64,000 nucleotides of DNA from contig NMRB01001204.1 in NCBI GenBank assembly GCA_002633025.1, forward strand, positions 13,247 through 77,246, given 5' to 3'. The notes under the pieces were generated by a model. The model saw only the letters and a program-made list of their open reading frames with translations. It made no database searches and was not told where the DNA came from. The position numbers and the translations under genes were made by a program. Below, piece after piece: positions 10,874-20,154 of this stretch (positions are counted from its first letter, which is position 1; the number at the start of each line of letters is the position of its first letter). This DNA comes from Notospermus geniculatus (taxonomy: Eukaryota > Nemertea > Pilidiophora > Heteronemertea > Lineidae).

Positions 10874-12023
10874 GTTTTTTGATAAACGTCTCCGTTTTTA
10901 TGAGCCATCATATAACAGGCAGAAGCTTGCAGAGTTGGACAGGATATGTGTAACTGATCCTAACAATTTTTGGCAGCATATTAATCGGTTAGGTCCTTCT
11001 GATTCAAATGTAAAAAATATTCCAGTTAAGGTTGTAGAAGATGAGGTTATATTCTCCGATGAAGCCACAGTTCTTGCGAAATGGCAGGAAACTATAAAAT
11101 CGGCCGCCTGAGGCTTCTACAGGGTTTGATACTCAATTTTATATTGAGGCATGTCGTAGAAAAATGGCTAGAGAAATGAATGTGTTGTAAATTGCCCTCC
11201 CTCCTGGACCGTACGGTGCTGCCATCTAGACTAACTCCTTGAAACCACATTTGAAGTTGTTGTTTGGTCACCCTTTGACCTGTTTGAACCGACCAATCAT
11301 GCTTCTTCTATTAAAGAGTTGATGTAACTTCAATTTTTTGTAATAAATAAACTGCGCATTTAAGCCTGATGTATTGACCAGACGGGAAGTTTTCTTCCTT
11401 CTTTCTTGCAGTCGACCCCAACCACAGCACATGGGAATTCATAGGAGAGTCTTTTTGCCTATTGGTAACTTAGCTCATTCAAATAGATAGATTCAGTTGT
11501 TGTTGAGCATGCATGTATGACGTGCCTACGTCGGCCGTCGTGAGGTAGGCCTACAAAACCTTCTGCATAGGCCTACAGTCGTGCTTTCAGACAAGAAGAA
11601 AAGGTTCTAACCACAGCATGCCCAGAGACAAGCAAGCCAGACGGTACTACGATCAATTTCCCGGCGTGAGTTTGCTTCGACACTCCATCGACGTTTCTTC
11701 GCTAAGTCCGCGCAAATCATTCGACAAGTTATCGTTTGGGAGTGTTCAAGCCCCTCCTAAGACTTCGACGCTGGTTCACGGAACTCTCTAAGATTATCGC
11801 TCAAGCTTCACCACTCAAGAAAAAAATACCCTTAAGCAACGCCAAGATTCGACGTCGAATCTTGTCGAACCTTCAGGAGGGGGGGGTACAAGATACGAAT
11901 TGATACTTGCATAAAGGGGCCTCGCTGGACCCGAATGTACCATTAAATTATAGGGGCATTAGTCTGTTATCATGCATCTATAAGGTGTTTACTGCCATTT
12001 TGAATAGAATGATTGTTAATTAT
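10874..12023 (+). pseudogene. LINE (non-LTR retrotransposon) remnant
   Basis: Two separated pieces of one non-LTR polyprotein are readable. 10874-11108 encodes the linker between endonuclease and reverse transcriptase, with the typical FWQHINRLGPSDSN and later LAKWQETI motifs. After a stop at 11109-11111 it continues in another frame (GFDTQFYIEACRRKM) to a TAA at 11188. At 11928-12023 the first RT motif appears as DPNVPLNYRGISLLSCIYK followed by VFTAILNRMIV. About 740 bases of unrelated or decayed sequence lie between, with no endonuclease core and no YxDD motif, so the copy is dead. The style resembles CR1/Jockey-like clades; clade is inferred. Confidence 0.8.
11843..11864. repeat. 22-bp perfect palindrome
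   Basis: CAAGATTCGAC is followed immediately by its exact reverse complement GTCGAATCTTG. It stands inside the decayed stretch between the two LINE pieces; its role is unknown. Confidence 0.85.
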
Positions 12024-12656
12024 CCTCCCACACATACACTCCACACAAAGCCCTGCTGAAATTGGGCCTCCCAGCCATGTATGAGGCGGTGAGAAATCAA
12101 TTGCCCAATCAGAATGCAGCATTTCTAGGGTGTGAATGCTAAATAATTATGACTTATACAAACAATCAAAAATAATAAGAATCTTATTTATATATACGAA
12201 GAACCACTGGGGCAGTCAATTTTCAAAAGACATGAGCGATTTGTAGATACAAAACGTCTACAATAAAACAGGGTAAAACCACGAAAGTACCAAAGCCATG
12301 ACAATACAGGGAGTGCAACTGGCGTATGGAACAGCCGCACCAGATTCACTGGATGTTCTTTTTCAGCAGGGGTTTGTGTGAGTGGATGAAGAGGAGCGAG
12401 GTAAAAACCCCTGCCGTGGGAGGATGCGATTTTCCCACTGTTCCTGCTAACATTGATCTATTCATGGGATCTCCACGTTCAACAGCATCTTCTTTAACTA
12501 CTCGCATATTTGTTTATTTGGAATGCGTTTTTTAAATGATGCAAAAGCGAGATGAAACACACCTGAAATCGGCCAGCGCTCTCTCTCATTCGAGAAGACG
12601 TCGTCTGCTGCGCGCGCGCGCGAGAGAAGGTCAACACCCGGGGTATAGGGCCTATG
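12024..12656. other. Non-coding, nothing recognised
   Basis: No domain, splice or RNA signal was found. A short GCGCGC tract lies near 12613. Confidence 0.4.
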
Positions 12657-12966
12657 TTAATGTGATAAAGGTTTTCTGGAAAACCTTCCGGGAATGGGGG
12701 TTTTCACAAGAACCAATAAAGGTTTTGTGGAGAACCTCCTGGCATGGGGGTTTTCTGACGAACCTCTGAAAAACCCTTCCGGGAACATTACACATTCGGG
12801 GGTTTTCTGAAGAACCATATCAGGGCCGAAGAACCGTATAAGGTTTTCTAGAGAACCATTTTTTCCGGGGTTTTTACAAGAACCAATGAGGGTTTTCTGG
12901 AGAACCTCCTGGCGTGGGGGTTTCCTGAAGAACCCCTGAAAAACTCTTATTTCTAAGAGTGTATGA
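12657..12966 (-). mobile_element. Minisatellite-like element, GGTTTTCTGAAGAACC units
   Basis: Degenerate GGGGGTTTTCTG(A/G)AGAACC units recur about eight times, alternating with CCTTCCGGGAA or CTCCTGGC spacers. The right edge AACTCTTATTTCTAAGAGTGT, read on the minus strand, starts ACACTCTTAGAAATAAGAG, like the terminus of a dispersed repeat family I recall from teleosts and other aquatic animals. Assignment as a mobile repeat is from that resemblance. Confidence 0.65.
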
Positions 12967-13946
12967 TCAATTTCAATGTGTGTGTACATTCACGCCTTGG
13001 AAACCTGCGATCAGTTTCATGCGCTTGACGGTCCGCGAGCAAGTATGAGTTGGCCTTATAAAGGGAGGCTCCACTCAGTGTGTCGGTTTTTCTAACAGAA
13101 TTTTCTGAGTCACCCTGAAGTGGTTAACTTGGGATTCCCCTTCGGTGTTCCGCCTGTGACGTCATATGACGACAGTAGCGTGACTCGGGGCCTTTCGCCA
13201 TTTTTGTCTCTACTTGCAAGACGTGTTTTGCGTTCGCTCCGCAAAACCTGGCCTTTTGGCCGCTTCAGTGTCCGTATTCTCGTGCGGAAACGTTGTTGAA
13301 ATGAAGAATGATATCCTAGGACACGCAGGATGTAAATGTAAGTAGTTGTCACCTTCCTGATAGCCTCAAAATCTGACTTTGAAGTCGGCAGTGCCACTTC
13401 ATTTCTGGATGCCGCCATTTGCAATTTGCAATTGCTCTTGGGTTGAGTATATTTTAAGCCTTGTTTGGCTAGTTATTCTTGTGCCTAATGCCGTTTAGTC
13501 TTCACGGCGGTTTTTGGGAAGTTGTTATTTCACAAGTTCAGTTATTAAATACTAAATACGGTTCACTTTTGGCTGCGTCCACACATCCATTTGGTGTCCG
13601 ACATGAGATCTGTCCAACATCTGTGTACACGCAAATCCTTGTGTAAACGTTTGCGTGGTTTGCCTTAAGACGGCGCCACTTTCCGGTATCTCTTGTGGAT
13701 GTGTGGTATTTGTTTGGTTTATACCATTTCTAGTTTTTTATTTGTGAACTTGTTATCTGGATTGGCACTTAGTTTGGGTGCAATTTTATATTTTCAGTTT
13801 GAACCAACATTTCCAACATTCTCGACCAACGTATTCAACATAGTCTGCAATCTCAATTGTCAACGTCCGCAACATGTTTGAAAGTCAACATCTTCAACAT
13901 CCTTGATGTCAACATTCTCAATCCTTAATATCCTCAACGTCGTCTA
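12967..13946. other. Non-coding, weak CAACAT periodicity
   Basis: From about 13800 to 13930 a degenerate TCAACAT(T)CTTCAAC-type motif recurs roughly every 12-15 bases. No gene is supported; the minus-strand 104-codon open frame at 13110-13424 has no recognisable domain. Confidence 0.4.
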
Positions 13947-14522
13947 CACAGAACGAAAAAACGATCTCATCTCGAGATAAAATGAATATCCAACTCTTCT
14001 CCCTAAAATGAGTTTCTTTCGCAACTTGAATAGACATAACTGGGTCTCCACTTGAGATGACATTGTCTCCAACTGGTTAAAATGATTCTCAGCTGTTCAA
14101 CCGGATTGTCTGTTGTCTCGAATCAAATAAACATGTGATGTCTCCATATAAAAAAAGAGGTTCACACCCAGTGGGTTTCGAACCCAGGACCTTCTGATCG
14201 CAAGTCGGACACCAGAACCACCACACCACCGAGCTCCTCATATGAGCAGATTTTGGTTCCCCTCGGTTTGTTTCCAATTTTCTCCAGCTGATGCCCTGTG
14301 TCATCGACTGGAGAACTGAGAAAACTCAAAATGAGTAGACTTTGTCTCCACTTTAGAATGAGACTCCAGTTGCAGTTATCTCCAGTCGATGCAAGAGGGC
14401 TCCAGCCTTAGAAAACTGGTACTCATTCTCGGTTTAAGTAGCAAAGGAAACTCATTTTAGGGACAAAATAGTAGGCTGGAGACTCATTTTACCTCGAGAT
14501 GAGATCGATTTTTTTTTCTGTG
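13947..14522. mobile_element. Foldback element with TA target duplication
   Basis: The left end CACAGAACGAAAAAACGATC (after TA at 13945-13946) is mirrored by GATCGATTTTTTTTTCTGTG ending at 14522, followed by TA. The arms continue to pair through ATCTCGAGATAAAATGA and CCCTAAAATGAGTTTCTTT. No transposase is encoded. It is interrupted by the tRNA-like SINE at 14157-14239, which is therefore younger. Confidence 0.85.
14157..14239 (-). ncRNA. tRNA-derived SINE or tRNA pseudogene
   Basis: Read on the minus strand it starts GAGGAGCTCGGTGGTGTGG, with an A-box-like GGTGGTGTGGTGG, then a possible anticodon loop CTTGCGA (UGC, alanine) with an imperfect 5-bp stem, then a perfect B box GGTTCGAAACC, and it ends in a T7 run that would stop RNA polymerase III. 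The acceptor stem pairs poorly, so a working tRNA is unlikely. ATATG flanks both sides, consistent with a short target duplication. Confidence 0.7.
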
Positions 14523-14524
14523 TA

Positions 14525-15443
14525 TATTCTATACTCAAGTCTACCTGTTAACGTCAGTTATGTCATCAACCTGTTTGTGACTAAGTTTCCCTGAAGATGT
14601 CAACGGATTATTATCAACACCATACTCTGTCAATAGTCATCGTGGAAGAGTCGTTTCATTATCTGTTATCTATGCCTGGATCATCACAAATAAATGCAGA
14701 TAGAGACAGTTGAATGTTGAAGTTCTTAATGCATCAGGAGATCGCTTCATTACTCAACACAGTGTCTAAAATTTGGAATTTTTGAAATATCGTTAATACA
14801 TTAAAATTCATTGATATCTGCAACGTGCCGTATTTCTTACATCAGCAAACTCATCATTTTAAAGATAATATATCACGACTTCATTGTTTACATTTAATGT
14901 TTGTAAACATGGATGTTTACATTATGTTATTTTGGACTTTTGGGACATGCTAAGGCGAGTCAGCAGTGTGTGTGTACCAAACAGGACCAATTAACACATG
15001 ACATAAGCCATGTGCATGACGGTTGGGGTCAGCGATCATAAAACATGTAAAAGGCAGGCCTAAGCATGAGACGGGCGCAATATTTACACGGAATTCACCA
15101 TTTCCACACCTGCCGGTCGTCCATCCTAGTCGTCACAGTGTCAGTGGGCTATCTGCTTACTAGTATCAGGCCAGGCTGGAGATGGTCTAGTCTGGTTTAT
15201 TAAACGAAACATGGATAAAAAAAGAAAATATGACACTCAGTTTACTTCGGTCTGGATCGGCACTGATCGGGCCGATTTCGGTAAGGCGACCACCCCGCTA
15301 ACGCGACCACTTTGGGTCTGTCCCGTGGGTGGTCATGTTACCGGGGTTCCACTGTATTTTGTGGTCACCACAAGTGTGCTTGGCGATGGTTTAGTGGCAC
15401 GTAAATGCTAACAGCGTGTTTTTTTCCCCGGCCTTATTTGTAG
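14525..15443. other. Region upstream of the DIRS-order element
   Basis: No gene is supported. A TTTACATTTAATGTTTGTAAACA-type imperfect palindrome lies near 14888. A 66-codon open frame starts at the ATG at 15211 and ends at 15411; it may include the leader of the downstream element but shows no gag domain. The 5' boundary of the element could not be fixed because no terminal repeats were found by eye. Confidence 0.4.
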
Positions 15444-16121
15444 CCAGCGGAGGCAGCAGGCGGAGAAGTGCAGGCAGCAGATGACAAGACCCAGGACACT
15501 GATCGCTTGGACACCCTTGAGACAGAAGTCAAAAGAATGCGCCAGGAACAAGGTGTTGGATCGGTCGCGAACGCATTATCCCAGGTGAGGACACTGGCTT
15601 TGAGATCAACAACAACCAATGGGGTGCTCCTGGCGGCGCTAGAGCAGCTCTATGACACGGCGACGCTACATGAGCATGCTGACAAGGATCTTTATAAGAC
15701 TGCACTGCGCGCCTGTAGAGAGAACGATGAAACCGGCGATCTGAGGGGTTTGGTTACGAAACTCCTCGGCACCGACAATGCCAGGAAGGCCCAAGGGGCT
15801 ATAGAAGGATGGAAGAAACTGATGAGAAAGGAGGCCAAAGACAAGGAGAAGAAAGCTAGGGCCGCTGACACTACCGCTATTGCCACCCCTGGTACCTCCA
15901 CGACACCGGTGGTGACAACCAATGCGTTCTGGCCTCCAGCTAACTCCTTTAGGGGCAGGGGTAGAGGTCTTAGGCAAGCGCAGCCGGCCAGAATTAGCCA
16001 ACCCAACAACAAAGCTTGTTTTGTATGTAAAACAGTTGGTCATTTTATGGCAAATTGTCCCCTTGTCGCCGCGATGGGCCAACCTAGATCTGATGCCAGT
16101 CCAACACCTACACCTCAGTAG
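15444..16121 (+). CDS. Gag-like protein with CCHC zinc knuckle
   Basis: The frame is open from 15444 to the TAG at 16119-16121. It encodes a predicted nucleic-acid-binding capsid-like protein of the DIRS-order element. The N-terminal part is acidic and helical (LETEVKRMRQEQ), followed by an Ala/Thr-rich linker and an RGRGRG patch. The only recognised domain is one C-x2-C-x4-H-x4-C knuckle, CFVCKTVGHFMANC, about 20 residues from the end. No ATG is found at the start: the first in-frame ATG is at 15537, and the frame opens directly after TAG at 15441-15443 that ends a pyrimidine-rich tract resembling a 3' splice site. The start may therefore lie in an upstream exon. No internal stop or frameshift is seen. 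Confidence 0.7.
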   Translation, partial: PAEAAGGEVQAADDKTQDTDRLDTLETEVKRMRQEQGVGSVANALSQVRTLALRSTTTNGVLLAALEQLYDTATLHEHADKDLYKTALRACRENDETGDLRGLVTKLLGTDNARKAQGAIEGWKKLMRKEAKDKEKKARAADTTAIATPGTSTTPVVTTNAFWPPANSFRGRGRGLRQAQPARISQPNNKACFVCKTVGHFMANCPLVAAMGQPRSDASPTPTPQ

Positions 16122-16375
16122 TTTTGTATTCAGAAAGGTGGGACTGATGGTTTTGTATCAGGAGCCAAAAAGAGAGGTAGAATAAAAGAGGATTTAGTTA
16201 TTTGCTTTGTTTTCATTGCTAAAGTATGAGAGCGCTTTGGTGCTGCACCCTTGCTGTGGCTTTCTGGGTCAACTGAGCCTGGGAGGTCGGAGTGAGGGGG
16301 CCGCCCTGGAGCGTTGTCGAGTCGCTGGCAGTGCTTCTGACAGGGGTCCTTTTTTCTTTTGTTTCGTTTTGATAG

Positions 16376-17618
16376 GGCCGTCCAAACACAAGGGGGCGGA
16401 CAGGCCCAGGTCCAAGGTGGGAACTCCAGGCGGGATTCGATCCGCGGATGGCGCTGTCTGAAGCACGATCCCCGCGACTGACCACTTTCCAGGGCGACGC
16501 CCCTCACCCCACAACATTATTTGGCTTATCGGATATCTTAGTAAATGACTGGCAGTTGCAGGATTTGGATTGGCAGGAGCGATTACGGAGTCTTCCCCTT
16601 CGTGACCCTCAGCATTTTGTGGCCGGCCAGCTACATGAACAATTTGACAACTGGCAACTAGTGACGCAACAGGTTAATGATGGGAACTCGGCTATGGTAG
16701 CTAGATGGATCCGGGATAAAGTAGACATATTTGATTTCTTTACCCCCTTTAAGGGAAAGTTTAAGGGTGTGCAATATGATTCGGAAATTCCACCACCGAC
16801 TAGGTTCCCTAATGCACCGAATTGTGAACAGTTCGGCGATGATATTGTGAATCACCTTCATGAGGGTATTAGGAATGGGTCACTCGAACTCCTTGGTCGG
16901 GTAGGGGAGGTTACCCCTCCGAGAGTGGTCATGCCTCTGTTAATGGTAGAGGGTACCCGGAAGAGGCGACTCTGTCATGATGATCGTTTCCTCAATCTGT
17001 GGATGAAGCGAATGCCCTTTTCGTTACAGGTCCTAACTGACATCCCCTCGCTGCTCCATCCAGGGGATTACATTGCATCTTCTGACGAGAAGTCCGCGTA
17101 CCTGGGTGTATTGTTATCAGAGAGGTCAAGAACGTTTTTTGGTGTTCAGTTCGCAGGCTGGTATCTGCAATACACTTGTCTCCCATTTGGATGGTCCATT
17201 TCTCCTTTTATCTACCAGACTACGGGACAGCAGGTGACCTCTTTTCTCTGAAACAGAGGCATGGTCACTACGCAATATCTTGATGACCGATTCCTGGGCC
17301 CCATTGTGAAGGCTGTTGGTACCTCGGTGTACAGAACAGGCGTGGCCATTTATTTCAACGCCGTTGTTCTGACCTTGTTGGGATTTACTTTTGAATGGGT
17401 CAAATCAGTTTGGTATCCCCTGGCATCGCTCAGGCAATTGGGTTTCATAGTTCATGTTGATGCGAGGTGTTTTCAAATCCCCTCAGACAAAAGGGAGAAG
17501 TTTATGCAGCTTAGGGAGTCAATCCTGGCCTGCTCCGCAGTACATGTCAGAACTCTGGAGAAGTTCATGGGAAAATGCGTTTCCCTTCAGATCTGTGTGC
17601 CAGCAGCAAAGATATATA
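16376..17618 (+). pseudogene. Reverse transcriptase, 5' part (in-frame stop)
   Basis: This encodes the reverse transcriptase of the DIRS-order element. Visible motifs are RLCHDDRFLNLW, the catalytic Asp of ASSDEKSAY (motif A), LPFGWSISPFIY (motif B) and TTQYLDDRF (motif C, YLDD). A single in-frame TGA at 17249-17251 separates motifs B and C; codons on both sides stay in one frame, so this is a point nonsense change, and CGA to TGA by deamination would explain it. The frame opens right after TAG at 16373-16375 that ends a TTTTCTTTTG-rich tract. The first in-frame ATG is at 16448. The frame is interrupted at 17618 by a mariner-like insertion and resumes in phase at 19135. Confidence 0.85.
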
Positions 17619-17650
17619 CAGGGTGGGCCAAAAAAATGTTACCAATTCTG

Positions 17651-18156
17651 GGACCTTATTCACAAAAATTCGTATATTTTTTTAGTTACGGTACCGTAAA
17701 GTACTATTTTACGGTACCGTAAATATCTACCAATTTGTATTCACAAACTTTCCGTACCGTAACCAACTTACGGTACCGTAAACTGAATAAAAAACCGCTC
17801 CACGAAGTTCGATTTAATCTTCTTTTGTTGCGCATTTCAAATCAATTTGGTTAATTTATTCCTCATATAGCACTCTAGACCGTTNTGCTTACGGGAGGTC
17901 TCGACCTCCCGTAAGTTTACGGAGGCCGACGCTCCTTTATGTATATTAAGGTGGCTTTGTGAATAAACCGTAACCTCTACGGGGATGTTTACGGTACCGT
18001 AACTCCTTACGGTGGCTCTGTGAATAGGACGTAAGCAATTTACGGGACACTTTACGCAAATACGTAAAGTTACGGTTCGTTTGTGAATACCACGTATCTA
18101 GTTACGGAATGTTTACGGTACCGTAAGTCCTTACGGAGGCTTTGTGAATAAGGTCC
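17651..18156. mobile_element. Palindromic 506-bp element nested in the mariner
   Basis: The termini GGACCTTATTCACAAA and TTTGTGAATAAGGTCC are flanked by CTG on both sides (17648-17650, 18157-18159). The intact opposite arm of the mariner (near 19105) shows the empty site with one CTG, proving an insertion. Internally the 11-mer ACGGTACCGTA, itself a palindrome, or a close variant recurs at least six times. There is no open frame. The 3-bp duplication is compatible with PIF/Harbinger-type insertion, but the termini alone do not establish a family. Confidence 0.88.
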
Positions 18157-18302
18157 CTGATTGTGCACTACTTTTTTATGTGTGGATATTTTTCTTTTTT
18201 TTCTTCGGAAATCTGTCTCAGAAGCATGAAATTTTTGTTTGATACTATTAGACTCCTGTTAAGTCACCATTTCTGAGCACGGTTCAATAATTAATGACGT
18301 GC

Positions 18303-18540
18303 TCATTCCACACACCGCATTACTGAATCACGTTGTCTCGGAGTCACAATATTGTCGTTTGACCTTGCAGACTGTGTCCGGCCACTGTGTCCTTTATTTT
18401 TATCCCCAACGTTTCCCTTTTCACTGAATTTGTCCAGGCGACGCCTGATTGTGAGTCTGCTGGGAGCATTTCTCCTGCGAAAGTCCCTGCTGAATATTGT
18501 CACTGAGTGAGGACTACTGATTTCGTCGCAAAATACACCT
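18303..18540 (-). pseudogene. Mariner transposase HTH fragment, left arm
   Basis: The minus-strand translation reads RRDFRRRNAPSRLTIRRRL then DKFSEKGNVGDKNKGHSGR, the pattern of the second helix-turn-helix and the GHSGRP-like linker of mariner transposases. The catalytic DDE domain is absent. It is the mirror image of the fragment at 18722-18960 and belongs to the foldback structure. Confidence 0.75.
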
Positions 18541-18721
18541 CCACAATCTTTGCCCTCTATCTTGCACTGAATATCGAGTTGTTGGATCCATTGATGCTTT
18601 TTGGATGAAAATCTAAGGCTTCAACTATGATTCAGCTGAATTTTAGAGAAATATGTTAATTTTTGTGGAAATGACAAGAATTTCATAATTTAAAATGGTA
18701 ACATTTTTTTGGCCCACCCTG

Positions 18722-18960
18722 CAGGAGTATTTTGCGACGAAACCAGTAGTCCTCATTCAGCGACAATATTCAGGAGGGACTTTCGCAGGAGAAAAGCACC
18801 CAGCAGACTCACAATCAGGCGTCGCCTGGACAAATTCAGGGAAACGGGAAAAGCTGGGGATAAAAATAAAGGACACAGTGGCCAGCCACGGTCTGCAAGG
18901 TCAAACGACAATATTGTGACACCGAGACAACATGATTCAGAGACGGGGCGCCTGGATTGA
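18722..18960 (+). pseudogene. Mariner transposase HTH fragment, right arm
   Basis: The plus-strand frame encodes FCDETSSPHSATIFRRDF, then APSRLTIRRRLDKFRETG and DKNKGHSGQPRSARSNDNI, matching the N-terminal paired-like DNA-binding region of mariner transposases, where GHSGRPR follows the HTH. The frame ends at a TGA at 18958-18960 without any catalytic motif. It lies directly after an internal copy of the element terminus (about 18694-18722). Confidence 0.75.
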
Positions 18961-19134
18961 GCACGTCATTAATTATTGAACTGTGTCCAGAAATGATGAC
19001 ATAACAGGAGACTAATAGTATCAAACAAAAATTTCATGCCTCTGAGACACATTTCTGAAAAAAAATTGAAAAATATCCACACATAAAAAAGTAGTGCACA
19101 ATCAGAATTGGTAACATTTTTTTGGCCCACCCTG

Positions 19135-20107
19135 TATCAGAGTGATGGCCCTCAGAATAGCGAGTGCCCACAGGTCGGGTGAAGATATTGCGTTGGATGC
19201 CGACTTAAGGGAGGAAATAGAATCGTGGCGGTTTCTTGACCACTATAACTGTTCCGCCCCCTGGCGGGAGCAGAAGCATCTACAACTACGGTTGGTTACT
19301 GATGCGAGTAATTACGCGTGGGGTGCAGTGCTGGACCAGAACCAGATAATGCAAGATTTTTGGGAACAGGGTGATAGCAGGCCTATTCACCTGAAGGAGG
19401 CTGATGCTCTCCTCAGGGCGTTGTCTGCAGTGCAGGACACAATAAAGGACCATAGAATAGACGCGTTGGTTGATAATCAGGTGGTAGTGCACGCATGGAG
19501 AAACTTCAGATCGAAAGATTTGGAAATGGTCAAATGGTTGAGGGAGTTGTTTTCTTTGGTGGCGAGGTTAAATTGCGACCTGCGCCTGGAGTACATACCT
19601 TCAAAGGACAATCCAGCGGACACCCCCTCCAGGGCCCTGTCGCGGGCGGACACGAGGCTTACCGAGGCGGCTTGGCAACGTGTTCAGCAGGCGTTCGGCC
19701 CTCACACATTCGATCTGATGGCTCTCGATTCGAATGCCAAACGGGATGAACTAGGGTCCCCGCTGCCACATTACACCCCCTGGCCGCTGCCACAGTCAGC
19801 AGGAATCAATGTGCTGGCCCAGACTCTCTCCGCCCAGCATAACTACTACTGCTTCCCACCTTTCTGCATGATCTCACCGGTGTTGACGTTCCTCATACGC
19901 GAGTGCGCCAGACCCCTCAGAGTGTCCCTGGTGCTGCCCAAGTTAACACCCACACCTGCCTGGTGGCCGGAGATTGAGAACATAGCTCAGATGATCACCC
20001 TGGGGAGCAAGGGTGACAAGGGAGTTATAGAGATCCCATCTCCACACGGCTACAAGGCCGCGCCGCTGCCACAGCAGCTGATGATGGCCAGGTTGTGTCT
20101 CACATAA
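19135..20107 (+). pseudogene. RT/RNase H, 3' part of the DIRS-order pol
   Basis: This is the continuation of the RT frame after the mariner insertion. RNase H motifs are visible in order: VTDASNYAWG (first Asp), HLKEADALL (Glu), DALVDNQVVV (Asp) and SKDNPADTPSR (last Asp region). A C-terminal stretch (FDLMALDSNAKRD through FLIRECARPLRVSLVLP) resembles the post-RNase H region of DIRS-type pol. The frame is open up to the TAA at 20105-20107, 47 bases before the recombinase ATG. Because the upstream half carries a stop and an insertion, no full protein can be made from this copy. Confidence 0.85.
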
Positions 20108-20154
20108 TCGTGTCTATAGTCGGCTAGTATAGGGCATCCTCTCCTCCATTCGAG

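Larger units (their letters stand above)
17619..19134. mobile_element. Mariner-like foldback element inserted in the RT gene
   Basis: It starts CAGGGTGGGCCAAAAAAATG after TA (17617-17618) and ends with the inverse, CCCACCCTG, at 19134 followed by TA (19135-19136). Removing it with one TA rejoins the RT/RNase H frame exactly (KIY|IRVMALRIAS). A third copy of the terminus lies inside at about 18694-18722. Both arms carry the N-terminal helix-turn-helix part of a mariner-type transposase in opposite orientation. No DDE catalytic region is present, so it is non-autonomous. The left arm is interrupted by a further element at 17651-18156. Confidence 0.9.

Noticed and set aside
15211-15411. 66-codon frame starting MDKKRKYDTQF upstream of the DIRS-order gag
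   Set aside because: The start slightly resembles N-termini of some zinc-finger/hAT-derived proteins, but the rest has no domain. A GTAAGG at 15281 joined to the acceptor at 15444 gives the wrong phase for gag.
15666-16082. 138- and 106-codon minus-strand frames opposite the gag-like gene
   Set aside because: They are shadows of the plus-strand frame, which has the zinc knuckle; the minus-strand translations show no domain.
16424-16500. tRNA-like stretch with a GGATCGAATCC B-box-like motif on the minus strand
   Set aside because: It lies within the start of the RT frame, the acceptor ends do not pair, and no A box or terminator fits. Probably chance.
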